Positions 23,335 to 33,511 of a stretch of DNA of 64,000 nucleotides are shown here, piece after piece. Position 1 is the first letter of the stretch. Each line of letters begins with the position of its first letter. This DNA is from Henricia sp. BOLD:AAB3569. Lineage: Eukaryota > Echinodermata > Asteroidea > Spinulosida > Echinasteridae. The translations under genes and the position numbers were made by a program. The notes under the pieces were generated by a model. That model made no database searches. It had not been told where the DNA came from and worked only from the letters and a program-made list of their open reading frames with translations. Location of the stretch: positions 62,001 to 126,000 of the forward strand of contig JBBELK010000002.1 of assembly GCA_037783545.1 (NCBI GenBank). The letters are read 5' to 3'.

Positions 23335-23544
23335 TGAAACTGACATAAACAAAAGAAGGAAATATTTCCACTCGAAACAAATTTATCAGGATAGTTCATT
23401 AAGTCATATTAGTGGCAAAAGTTCTCAAAACAAACCCACAACTCATAAATAATGATAATGGTACTCACTTGAAATATTTCAGTTCCTCTAAGGAATCTTG
23501 TTCACTCTGGTCTGGTAAGTGGTATTGTAGTGTTTCTAGTTACT

Positions 23545-24179
23545 ATATAATATGAAATATTTGTTTAGCTCACATCCAATGATAATCCAGAAAAGCTTAT
23601 TTCCATTAGGGTCCTCCATTTAGAAGTGAAGATACGTCAAAATCTACATTTTTTGAATTTTGGCAGGCGGCCATCTTTGATTTATGCATACTAGGCATAT
23701 TTCCCATACTTGGATACTTTGTTACTTTTAGTATAGTATTCAAGGGACCTCAAATAAATATATTGTGGTGCAAAAAACAATGGTTCAATTTGTTCCAAGT
23801 TATTTTATAATACGAAATGACGTGTTACGTGTGTAAAATAAACATAATTTACATTTTTGGCGGCCATTTTGAAAATATGCTAATGTCCATTTATGTAAAC
23901 AATGTCTTACCTATCCTATTAGATTTGTTGTGTCCAAAAACCCCTTCCTAGAAAGTTAAATCATTGTAATAAGCTATTTAGAAGTGAAGATATATCAAAA
24001 TCTAGATTTTTTTGAAGTTTTGGCGGCCATTTTGGATTTATGCAAATTAGGCACCTTTCCCATACTTGGATATTTTGGGACTTTTAGTATGGTGTTTGGG
24101 GGACCTCAAGGAAATGCATTGTGGTAAAAAAAATTCTGTTGCAATTTGTTCCTTAGAAAATGCCAGATTTACTGGCCTA
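23545..24179. repeat. Right inverted terminal region of the Academ-like element
   Basis: Inverted match of 17353-18060, ending TGCCAGATTTACTGGCCTA. The first 19 bases are identical to the left end; the arms then differ by small indels. Confidence 0.8.
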
Positions 24180-24900
24180 AATGTACAGCATGGCAAACAT
24201 CGCTCTGAACCGTTGCATATGGATCACCAGACCCATGACCTACCAGTGGCTGTACACACCCAAGAAGATTGCCCTGATGGTCTTCGTCTCCTGGCTCGTG
24301 CCTCTGTTGGCCACCGTAATCCCTCCACTGTTCGGAATGAGCAATCTTGGCTTCGCTGTCCTAAGTCGAACCTGCGGTGATGTGGACATTCATCCTACAT
24401 ATAGAGCTGCGGAGTATATACAGGTCAAACTCGCTATATTTTACCCGTTGCCCCTGATTGTGGTCGTTACTTCCTAGGTGTTGATCTGGCGACATGTCAG
24501 GCGCCATTTTAAACATCGCCAACATGACATTGGTCTGCAGTCGCCAGCGGTCCACGCTTCTGCCTCGTCGTCCGCAGACAAACTGGATATTGATGACGTC
24601 ATCAAGAACACCGAACGTTCCACCATGACGGAGCAGTCCCGCCAGCGGCGCTCCCGTATGAGGAACGACGAGCTGACAATCACCAAGAATCTCTTCTTGG
24701 TCATCGTAGCTTTCGTGGTTTGCTTCACGCCTCTTTACATCATGATTGCTGCAAAAAATAGTTATCAGTTGTATGCTGCGTTGGTCTCGTTCACGAGTTG
24801 CTGCATTAATCCGCTGATCTACGCCGCCAAACATCCACACTTCAGACCTGTGATGCGATCCATGATACGGTGCCGATGTTCAAGTGATCAGAACCCTTAA
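24180..24900 (+). pseudogene. Receptor G1, right part (TM3 end to C-terminus)
   Basis: Continues the receptor from NIALNRC through TM4, ECL2, TM5, TM6 and NPLIYAAKH to the tail RCRCSSDQNP. A TAG at 24475-24477 replaces the TAC tyrosine codon in TM5 (the SY of paralogues). With the lost 5' part and the transposon this is a pseudogene. The 3' flank, with AAAGGTAGAGTACATCATTT, is shared with G2 and G5. The remainder, 24900-25860, closely matches 34540-35460 downstream of G5. Confidence 0.9.
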
Positions 24901-25899
24901 AGGTAGAGTACATCATTTGCAGTGACCCCAATTTTGTTTTCATGAGTTGACATGAAAAACCTATACTAATAGAGTTAATAACAATGGTACCAAACACCAC
25001 ATGAATTTATCTCTGTCTAAAATGGCATTATGTGTGAGAAATTAACAACTGAAGGTGGTTTTCTAAAAAAAATAAAGGTATTTTGCAAATAACTTTTTTA
25101 CTATTCAACTCAACACAAAAGTCACGAATGGATTTTTCAAGTTTTCAGAAGTATTACTGCCTCTATATGTCTGAAATTTCTACCAGTTTTATCAACATGG
25201 GCTTCTAGTCACGAGTGGAAATAACGCCCTTTGTAACTGTTTACCAATCATGTACTCTACTTTTAAGCATGAATCCAAATTTTAAGCTAACTGTCGTCTT
25301 GCGGTAATCGGGGAATGAATTTTAATCGATGTGCTTTTTCCAAACAATCTACTTCGACAGATTTTAACAAATGAACTGAGGGTGCGGACAACATGTACTC
25401 ACAGAGCACCAAGACACTCTTTCCTTAAACCAATCGGTATAAGCCCAGAACTGTTTTTAATTAGCAAACAGCCAACTTTTCAAGTTTAAAACAATTGTTA
25501 TAATGGATTCCATTTACTACGAATCATTTCTACAAGAAGCTAATTAAGCACTTTTAGAGTAATACATATATCAATCGAAATCAATCGAAATGATGTTGTA
25601 CAGTTGGACTAATTGTGATTTTGTAATTATGCAAAGTTTTGGTAATTATTGTGTTGATTGTGCATGGCTGTTTAATTTGTAGACTAGCACAAAACAAGTT
25701 CCTGTGTTCGTTTATTGTGAGCAGATGGCAATCAATTTAGTTTATTTCGATTCAACATTTGCACAGACCATAAACGCTATGTTGTACTTCTGCATAGACT
25801 ACCTTTATCGAATCTTAATACAATCCATAATTCAAACGTACTACCTTGCTCAAAAGTTATAATAATCTGAGAAACCTGTCATTCAAAATCATTAACCTT

Positions 25900-26363
25900 C
25901 AAAATAAAGATGGTGAATTCAAAATGTTGAGCCATTTAAAGATATAGTCTCCAATAAGACACGCCCTCCGGAGAATGCGCAATTCAGTGCGCATAAGCTT
26001 TCTCCTACCCCTACATATTGCAGTTTCGATAATACGTGCTCGGAAGTTTACATTCTGGAAAGAAAATATCACTTAAATGAAAAGCCAACTTTTTGTTGAA
26101 ACTAAAAGTCAGTAACTTCAAACGGTACTGTTGATTCATATGTCAAGAAACACTAAAAAGTGAAACGTTTACATGATGCCGGTGCAAATCATATCCTGGG
26201 TGAAAAGAAGGAACTTGAGTCGACAAAGCGATATTTATAGAGTGCCGAAAAGACAAATACATGTGAAATGAAGCCATCATATTTATAGAGTTACGAAACA
26301 TTTAAATACGTGTGAAATGAAGCCATCATCACACTCGTATCACAGGAAAACAAACAGTGCAGT
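25900..26363 (+). promoter_or_regulatory. G2 upstream block with two TATA boxes
   Basis: The block conserved before all complete receptor copies: CATTCTGGAAAGAAAATATC, AGTCAGTAACT, TGATGCCGGTGCAAATCATA and AAGAAGGAACTTGAGTC, then TATTTATAG. In G2 a segment of about 50 bp ending GAAATGAAGCCATCAT is duplicated, giving TATTTATAG at 26232-26240 and again at 26280-26288, the second 76-84 bp from the ATG as in the paralogues. Confidence 0.7.
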
Positions 26364-27407
26364 ATGGAGGATCCAACAAACGTTACTATCGCAATAACCG
26401 AGACGTTGTACACCTACCCAGAGCTGGTCGTCCTCGGCGTCGGGTTCAGCATTCTTATCATCCTGGCAATCGCCGGTAACAGCCTGGTCTTGGCTGCCGT
26501 GGCCCGGACCAAGAGACTCCAGAACGTCACCAACGTCTTCGTGGTCAACCTGAGCGTATGTGATTGCCTGTCCAGCCTGGCCTTCATCTGGAGCCTGCCG
26601 GGCATGTTGAGCAAGACGCCTGGCTATCCGATACAGACCCAAGTTCCTTGCGTGGTTTCCGCTGCCTTGCTCTACGTCTCCTTCGGATGTGGAATCTACA
26701 CCATGGCAAACATCGCTCTGAACCGTTGCATACTGATCACCAGACCCAGGGAGACCTACCGGTGGCTGTATACACCCAAGAATATTGCCCTGCTGGTCTT
26801 CGTCTCCTGGTTTGTGCCTCTGTTGACCACCGTAATCCCTCCGCTGCTTGGGATGGGTGATCTGGGCTTTGATCCTTGGAGTAGAACCTGCAGTGCTGTC
26901 GACGGTGATCCAAGGGCTTCGGAATATGACCAACTCCGATCCGCTGTGTATTACCCGTTGCCCCTGACTGTGATCGTTACTTCCTACGTCTGGATCTGGC
27001 GACATGTCAGGCGCCATTTTAAAAATCGCCTAGATGACATTGGTCTGCAATCGCCAGCGGTCCACGCTTCTGCCTTGTCGATCGCAGACAAACTAGATAC
27101 TAATGACGCCTTCGTACGCACCGAATGTTCTACCATGACGGAGCAGTCCCGCCAGCGGCGCTCCCGTAGGAGGAACGACGAGCTGACGATTACCAAGAAC
27201 CTCTTCCTGGTCGTCTTAGCTTTCGTGGTTTGCTTCACGCCTATGTTAATTATAGTTGCTGCCAAAATACAGCGTTTGTATGCTGGGTTGATCGTGTTCA
27301 CGAGTTGCTGCATAAATCCGCTGATCTACGCCGCCAAACATCCACACTTCAGACCTGTGATGCGATCCATGATACGGTGCCGATGTTCAAGTGATCAGAA
27401 CCCTTAA
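26364..27407 (+). CDS. Class A GPCR G2 (melatonin/Moody/GPR84-like)
   Basis: A single-exon 347-residue receptor, with ATG 26364 in the same context as its paralogues (CAGTATGGAG). The N-terminus is short with a glycosylation site (NVT, 6-8). TM1 has GNS (38-40), TM2 has NLSVCD (D67), the TM3 cysteine is C96, and NRC (120-122) stands in place of DRY. ILITRPRETYRW follows in loop 2. TM4 is near 140-160 and ECL2 has the partner cysteine (SRTC). TM5 contains TSY, and ICL3 is long and basic (RQRRSRRRNDELTITKN). TM6 has CFTP instead of CWxP, TM7 has NPLIY, and the short tail has palmitoylation-type cysteines (RCRCSSDQNP). The nearest families I can name are melatonin/GPR84/Moody-type receptors. The ligand is unknown; a chemosensory role is a guess from tandem expansion. 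Confidence 0.88.
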   Translation: MEDPTNVTIAITETLYTYPELVVLGVGFSILIILAIAGNSLVLAAVARTKRLQNVTNVFVVNLSVCDCLSSLAFIWSLPGMLSKTPGYPIQTQVPCVVSAALLYVSFGCGIYTMANIALNRCILITRPRETYRWLYTPKNIALLVFVSWFVPLLTTVIPPLLGMGDLGFDPWSRTCSAVDGDPRASEYDQLRSAVYYPLPLTVIVTSYVWIWRHVRRHFKNRLDDIGLQSPAVHASALSIADKLDTNDAFVRTECSTMTEQSRQRRSRRRNDELTITKNLFLVVLAFVVCFTPMLIIVAAKIQRLYAGLIVFTSCCINPLIYAAKHPHFRPVMRSMIRCRCSSDQNP

Positions 27408-28035
27408 AGGTAGAGTACATCATTTGCAGTGACCCCAATTATTTTTATGAGTTGACAAGAAAAACCTTACTAAAAGAGTTAATAACAGTGGTACCAAACA
27501 CCACATGAATTTATTTCTGTCCAAAATGGTATTTTGTGTGAGAAATTAACAACTGAAAGATGGTTTTCAATACAAACAAAAAAGGTCGTTTTGAAAAGAC
27601 TTTTCAACCATTCAACTCAACACAAAAACCATGAATGAATTTTTAAAGTTTTGTGAAGTATTACAAACCTCCATGCGGCTGAAATTTCTACCTGGCAGTT
27701 TGATCAACATGGGTTTTTAATCACGAGTGGAAATAACGTCCAGTGTAACAGTTTACCAATCATGTACTCTACCTTTAAGCCTGAATCTAAATTATAATCT
27801 AACTGTCGTCTTGCGGTGATCGGGGAATGAATTTTAATCGATGAGGTCCTTCCAAGAAATCTACTTCGACGGATTCAAACAAATTTACTGAGGGTACCGA
27901 CAGCATGTACTCACAGAGCACCAAGAACCCTCTTTCCCTAAACCAATCGGTAAGCCCAGAACTGTGTCAGCACGACAGCCAACTTTTCAAGTTTAAAACA
28001 ATTGTTATTTCAGAATAATGGATTTTATTTTCTGC

Positions 28036-28745
28036 ACGAAAACATGTGGATGATTTAAGTTTGGTTGAGATTATTTCCAGAAATGGAACTTCAAATTTAC
28101 AATCTGATGTTGATTCGATTATTGATTGGTGTGCTTCAAATGACATGAATGTGAACCCTTTGAAATGTAAAGCTATGCAAGTAAGTTTCTTACGTAGCCA
28201 TATTCCACCAGTTCAAGTACATGCTAATGGGGTTCCTTTTGAAACAGTTTCATCACTGAAACTCCTTGGTGTAACATTACAGAGTGATTTAAAGTGGGAC
28301 CAGTAGGTTAGGCAGATTGTCACGAATGCATCACGACGTCTTTTCATCCTTAGTAAATTAAAGAAAAATAAAGTTTCTTATGCAGATCTTGTTGTAATTT
28401 ATAAATTGTACATACGTCCATTTAGAGTTCGGTGCAGTTGTACAACTGTGTGCTCCTTGAGTATTACGGAAGCACAGACCCATTGAGCGAGTGTAAAAAA
28501 GACCCTCGCGGATTATTGCCTTTCCAACTAACTTTCATGTCGGGAACATTTGGATTTATTTAACATTGAATCATTGTCACATAGACGAGAATGTCTGACC
28601 TTAAAATTTGCCAAGTTTCTATTGGTTTCCAATAGACATCGCCATCTCTTACCTGATGAACGTGAGTGTTCAGTAGATTACAACGTGAGATGCCTGGCAA
28701 GGCTTAATCAACCAAAGATAAAAACACAAAGATAGGCAATCTCCA
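28036..28745 (+). mobile_element. CR1/Jockey-like LINE fragment (RT thumb and C-terminus)
   Basis: Translated pieces read VDDLSLVE (RT active-site block), DSIIDWCASNDMNVNPLKCK and LKLLGVTLQSDLKWDQ, then after breaks ASRRLFILSKLKK and YIRPF. The end block (HRRECLTLKFAKFL) is also typical of CR1/Jockey/L2-type ORF2. Several frame breaks make it a dead fragment. It is inserted in the G2 3' flank: sequence matching the flank of G1 and G5 stops near 28035 and resumes near 29330. Confidence 0.75.
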
Positions 28746-28879
28746 ATACCATATATGACCAGACTTATTAACTCCACAGTGGTGCAATAGTTTTTAGATG
28801 GTTTGCATGTCTAACAATGTTAATGTATGCTTATGTTAATTAATGGAAGCCAAATTGTATAAATCCCTGACTTTCTATT

Positions 28880-29312
28880 TGGTTGTGTGTGTGTTAACAT
28901 CCTCTTGCAACAGTGCCCCTTTAACGCACTCCCTAACTCCTGCGTATAGTGGCCCTGTTGAAACCGGCCCCATTTCGCGGTGGAACGAGCGACAGAAATC
29001 TTGTCGCCTCTGCTGGACCAATCAGGACGCTTGGCAGTGTATTGAATCATTATTGCAGGCATTCAAATGTAACGCGCGCAGATTGTAAACACCGTGCATG
29101 CATGTGATACATGTACTCGGTAATGCTGGCCGTTGTCCGCGTCGGCGATTGGCTGTTATTTAAAGCATACTGGGGAATCCGTTCCATTACCGAATTGATT
29201 AAATTACATCAAAATGACAGCCGGCTTACTCCACAGATTTGCGTGGATTTCCTCAGGGTATTGTAACGTCGCTTTGCAGAGTGGAAATTCCCTGAGATCT
29301 CAGGATGGTGTA
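28880..29312 (-). mobile_element. Truncated copy of the 56666-57882 MITE
   Basis: Inverted matches to 57480-57720, 57105-57190 and 56805-56960 (for example GACAGAAATCTTGTCGCCTC against its complement). The termini with the ACACTATCGCGG motif and an internal part are missing. Confidence 0.75.
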
Positions 29313-29419
29313 TTAATAAACCAGAATTTAAATGAATTGAATCATTTCTACACGTACACGAAGCTAATTATGCTCTTTTAAGGTAATCGAACTTGGGTGT
29401 ACCTATATTGAAAGTCGCA

Positions 29420-29682
29420 CACAGTTCAATTTAAGTCGTCTTTATTTTAAAAGCAAAAGTCGTTAACTAAACTGAAACTACTCATTTCTATCATAGCCTT
29501 ACACACTCAAAACGTAAACTGTTTACATGGCGTTATCGCACACCCTCTTTAACAGCGCTTCTTTCGTGAGAAAGTGAGAGAAATTGAGTAAACAAAGGGA
29601 TATTTATAGACTTTAGATACAAATAAATGCGACATAGAGCTACAAGAGTGAGCACAATCGTATCGCAGGCAATTGGTGCAGC
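29420..29682 (+). promoter_or_regulatory. G3 upstream block
   Basis: TATTTATAG at 29601-29609, about 80 bp before the ATG, followed by CGTATCGCAGG and GTGCAGCATGG. The distal block is weaker than in the other copies. Confidence 0.55.
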
Positions 29683-30640
29683 ATGGCGGCTCCTACAAAC
29701 GTTACTCTCGCATTAAACGAGACCGTGTACACCTACCCCGACCTGGTAGTCTGCGGCGTTGGGTTCAGCATTCTCATCACCCTGGCAATCGCCGGTAACA
29801 GCCTGGTCTTGGCTGCCGTGGCACGGACCAAGAGACTCCAAAACGTCACCAACGTCTTCGTGGTCAACCTGAGCGTGTGTGATTGCCTAACCAGCCTGGC
29901 CGCCATCTGGAGCCTGCCGGGCATGTTCAGCAAGACGCCCGTCTACCCGCTACAGACCCAAGTTCCTTGCGTGGTTTCCGGTGCCTTGGTCTCCGTGTTC
30001 TTCGGATGTGGAATCTACACCATGGCAAACATCGCCCTGAACCGTTGCATACTGATCACCAGACCCAGGGAGACCTACCGGTGGTTGTACACACCCAAGA
30101 AGATTTGCCCTGATGATCTTCGTCTCCTGGCTCGTGCCTCTGTTGGCCATCGCACTACCTCCACTGCTTGGAATGGGCGAACTCGGCTTTGATCCTAAGA
30201 GTCGAACCTGCACTGATGTTAAAACCCATCCCAGAGCTTCGGAATATAGCAAAGTGCAAGTCGCTGTTTATTACCCGTTGCCCCTGACTGTGATCGTTAC
30301 TTCCTATGTCCTGATCTGGCGACATGTCAGGCGCCTTTTTAAACATCGCCAAGATGACATCGGTCTGCAATCGCGAGCGGTCCACGCTTCTGCCTCGTCG
30401 TCCGCGGAGCAGTCCCGCCAGCGGCACTCCCGTAGGAGGAACGACGAGCTGACGATCACCAAAAACCTCTTCATGATCGTCTTAGCTTTTGTGGTTTGCT
30501 TCACACCTGCTTCTGTCTTGAATGTTGCCAAAATACAGCATTATGAGTTGTATGCTGGGTTGATCGTGTTCGTGAGTTGCTGCATCAATCCGCTGATCTA
30601 CGCCGCCAAACAATATTTTGCAGTGACCACAATTGTTTGA
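29683..30640 (+). pseudogene. Receptor G3, frameshifted and C-terminally cut
   Basis: Intact from MAAPTNVT through TM3 (NRC) to TYRWLYTPKK. An extra T in AAGATTTGCCC near 30103 shifts the frame; the rest (IFVSWLVPLL to NPLIYAAK) continues in the next frame. In ICL3 about 54 bp are lost, joining SSA to EQSRQR. After YAAK about 90 bp are missing, joining the coding region to the 3' flank (TTTGCAGTGACC), so the tail HPHFRPVMRS is gone. Confidence 0.88.
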
Positions 30641-30924
30641 TGAGTTGATAAGAAAAACCTTACTAAAAGAGTTAACAACAATGGTACCAAACACCACATT
30701 AATTTATTTCTGTCCAAAATTATATTTTGTGCGAGAAATTAATTACTAAAGGTGATTTTCTATATAAAAAAAGGGTCTTTTGCAAATAACTTTTTTACCA
30801 TTCAACTCGACACAATAGTCATGATTGGATTTTTTAAAGTACAAATGTATTACAAACCTCTATGGCTGAAAGTTCTACCTTGCAGTTTTATCAACATGGG
30901 CTTTTAATCACGAGTGGAAATTTA

Positions 30925-31175
30925 TTTATATTTATTTATTCCATTTATTTACCCAGGGTGTGCCCAAACAGTTTACAAAAACTAGTTTCCATTGGGGCCC
31001 TGCAAACACTCATAAAACAAATATATTAAATTAAACAACTTCACAATCACAAACAAACTGGAATAAGACACAACAACTACAACATGAAAAATTCACAAAA
31101 CATAAACACTCGCACAATTGGACAAAACTAACGGTTACAGAAGAACAACACCACAAGAAATACGCGTGACACTGA
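30925..31175 (-). mobile_element. LINE 3' end or SINE-like insertion with TTTA-rich terminus
   Basis: Starts with a TTTATTTA-type tract and CCATTTATTTACCCAGGGTG, interrupting receptor-flank sequence (ACGAGTGGAAAT). GAAATTTA occurs on both sides (30917-30924 and 31176-31183), a possible target duplication. The short-repeat 3' end resembles CR1-like LINE tails read on the minus strand. No coding part. Confidence 0.5.
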
Positions 31176-31189
31176 AATTTACGCTAATT

Positions 31190-31320
31190 ACGGGAAGGGC
31201 GAAAAACCCTTTTTAACCCCTTGCCACAAAGGGATATTTATATAGTACAGAAACAAACAAATACGTGTGAAATGAAGCAATCGCGTCGCAATCGTATCAC
31301 AGGAAAACAAACAGTGCAGT
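31190..31320 (+). promoter_or_regulatory. G4 proximal promoter
   Basis: A TATTTATATAG box at about 31235-31245, about 80 bp before the ATG, then AAATACGTGTGAAATGAAGC and CAGTGCAGTATGG as in the paralogues. The distal conserved block is absent because the 30925-31175 insertion and its surroundings intervene. Confidence 0.6.
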
Positions 31321-32323
31321 ATGGAGGTTCCAACAAACGTTACTCTCCCATTGTACACGTACTCCGAGCTGGTCGTCTGCGGCGTCGGGTTCAGCATTCT
31401 CATCATCCTGGCAATCGCCGGTAACAGCCTGGTCTTGGCTGCCGTGGCCCGAACCAAGAGATTACAGAACGTCACCAACGTCTTCGTGGTCAACCTGAGC
31501 GTGTGTGATTGCCTGTCCAGTGTCCAGCCTGGACGTCATCTGGAGCCTCATGCCAGGCATGTTGAGCAAGACGCCCGGCTATCCGATAGAGTTCCTTGCA
31601 CAGTTACTGCTGCCTTGGCCTCCGTCTCCTTCGGATGTGGAATCTACACCATGGCAAACATCGCCTTGAATCGTTGCATACTGATCACCAAACCCAGGGA
31701 GACTTACCGGTGGCTGCAGAACACACCCAAGAAGATTGCCCTGATGGTCTTCGTCTCCTGGTTTGTGCCTCTGTTGACCACCGTAATACCTCCGCTTCTT
31801 GTGATGGGTGGGATGGGTGATCTGGGCTTTGATCCTTGGAGTAGTAACTGCAGTGCTGTCGACGCTGATCTTCGGAATATGACAAACTCCGATCCGCTGT
31901 GTATTACCCGTTGTCCCTGAGTGTGGTCGTTACTTCCAATGTCTTGATCTGGCGACATGTCAGGCGCCATTTTAAACATCGCCAAGATGACATCGGTCTG
32001 CAATCGCGAGCGGTCTACGTTTCTGCTTCGTTGTCCGCAGACAAACTGGATACTAATGACGCTTTCGTACGCACCGAATGTTCCATCATGACGGAGCAGT
32101 CCTGCCAGCGGCACTCCCGTATAGGAGGAACGACGAGCTGACGATCACCAAGAACCTCTTCCTGGTCGTCGTACGTTTCGTGGTTTGCTTCACACCCTTC
32201 TCCATCATGTATGTTACCAAAACTACGCTGATCGTGTTCGTGAGTTGCTGCATTAATCCGCTGATCTACACCGCCAAACATCCACACTACCGACCTGTGA
32301 TGCGATCCATGATCCGGTGCTAA
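31321..32323 (+). pseudogene. Receptor G4, multiply frameshifted
   Basis: Starts MEVPTNVT with four codons missing before LYTY. Between TM2 and TM3 an insertion of 7 bases (TGTCCAG) and later small indels put about 20 codons out of frame before the reading returns at VPC. A deletion of about 7 bases in ECL2 near 31877 shifts it for good. The TM5, ICL3 and TM6 sequence remains recognisable in other frames to CRPVMRSMIRC-like codons at 32323. ECL3 is also shortened. Confidence 0.87.
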
Positions 32324-32514
32324 TATTCAAATGATCGGAGCCCTTAACCCCAAGTCTTCTTTTCACATCCCAGATGGCATTTGAATCTCCCTACGTTGAG
32401 GCGGTATCGGTAATCTGGGAACGGTTTTGGGACGACATCTAAACTTTAAGTTAACTGTCGTCTTGCGGTGATCGGGGAATGAGTCTAATCGATTTGCTTT
32501 TTCAAAACGACACA

Positions 32515-32790
32515 GACGTCGAAAGTGCAGTTTCATGTATGTCATGTCATTCATAATTTTATAGCTTTTTGGCAACTACATGTATAAGGCCATTAATGCC
32601 ATCAACTGTAGAGAATACGTTCAATCTTTCTTTATTTACATATCTTACTCGAGATGACGAAGAAATAGGTATAGAGGTAGGAAGAAAACTCCGAGATCGT
32701 ATCTAGGTGGAAACTCCACACGTCAAGGTAGCGTACCGGACGCCAGAGGTGAAATGTAGGGGAAAAACCCACAATGAGCGTCTCAAAGGG
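32515..32790. repeat. Dispersed block B, copy 1
   Basis: Matches 35780-36062: GGCAACTA, AAGGCCAT, CTCGAGA.GACGAAGAA, GAGGTCGTATCT-like and CGCCAGAGGTGA, imperfectly. Each copy lies between two receptor genes. Function unknown; possibly SINE-derived (see copy 2). Confidence 0.6.
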
Positions 32791-32939
32791 GGGTGGCATC
32801 CTGGATGTGAGCTAGAAAAGAGAGGGGGAAATTATACTTTTAACATTTGAAGGGAAAGGGACAAGGTGTATTTAAGAGAACGAAACTTTACATTTATATT
32901 AAGCCCCCGGGATTAATTATCATTGCTGAAGGCTTCGTC

Positions 32940-33172
32940 AGTGTTCTACTCTGTCCATCCTCCACACCACCCCTTCCCACCCTACCCTCCCCACCCCTCC
33001 ACCACACCCTCTTTACATCCACCCACCACTCACCACCTCACCCATTCTCCACCCTCCCCCACCCCTACATACTCCACCACCCCTCCCCTCTCCGGCCCAC
33101 CCCCACTAGCCCTCTCCATTCCTCCCCACCATCACCCCACCTCACCCACTCTCCTCCCCTATTCCCTTTTCA
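32940..33172 (+). repeat. Pyrimidine-rich tract upstream of G5
   Basis: About 230 bases almost entirely C and T with scattered A on this strand (CCACCC, CTCC units). It is followed by AAGTGCCATTGCACAATC and GCGAAGCCCATGATGA, the same border found after the tracts at 39298 and 43441. Proline/serine frames across it are composition artefacts. Confidence 0.8.
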
Positions 33173-33174
33173 GA

Positions 33175-33511
33175 AAAGTGCCATTGCACAATCTCGGCGA
33201 AGCCCATGATGAGAATGAGAATGTTCCCTTGCCTGTTCGCCAACAGAAAATCTGCTGTTTCTATGTCTGTTATCTTACATTTCTGGAAAGAAAATATCAC
33301 TGAGTCAGTAACTCAAACGGTACTGTTGATTCATATGACAAAAAACACTAACAAAGTGAAACGTTTACATGATGCCGGTGCAAATCATATCCTGGATGAA
33401 AAGAAGGAACTTGAGTCGACAAAGCGATATTTATAGATTGCCGTAACAAATAAATACGTGTGAAATGAAGCCATCATCGCAATCGTATCACAGGCAAAGA
33501 AACAGTGCAGC
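33175..33511 (+). promoter_or_regulatory. G5 upstream block
   Basis: Conserved elements in order: CTGGAAAGAAAATATCACTG, ACGGTACTGTTGATTCATAT, GATGCCGGTGCAAATCATAT, GAAGGAACTTGAGTCGACAA, TATTTATAG at 33428-33436 and CAATCGTATCACAGG, ending at the ATG 33512. TATA-to-ATG distance is 84 bp. Confidence 0.7.

Larger units (their letters stand above)
17353..24179 (+). mobile_element. Academ-like DNA transposon with XPG-type nuclease
   Basis: A 6827-bp element. Both ends read TAGGCCAGTAAATCTGGCA inward, and it is flanked by AAT (17350-17352 and 24180-24182). Removing the element and one AAT restores the receptor sequence with the exact length of its paralogues. Inverted terminal regions extend about 600-700 bp. 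It carries one long + strand gene encoding a Cys-rich N-terminus, a putative RNase-H-fold transposase, an XPG/PIN-type nuclease and a C-terminal Cys cluster. XPG nuclease plus Cys finger plus a 3-bp target duplication fits the Academ superfamily as I know it; the superfamily name is from memory of those traits. Confidence 0.75.

Noticed and set aside
24900-26360. tRNA or other RNA genes in receptor intergenic DNA
   Set aside because: No cloverleaf or pol III box pair found by eye; similarity between intervals is explained by unit duplication.
32847-33303. Proline/histidine-rich proteins on the plus strand
   Set aside because: Translations of the pyrimidine tract upstream of G5; no start context, no domain.
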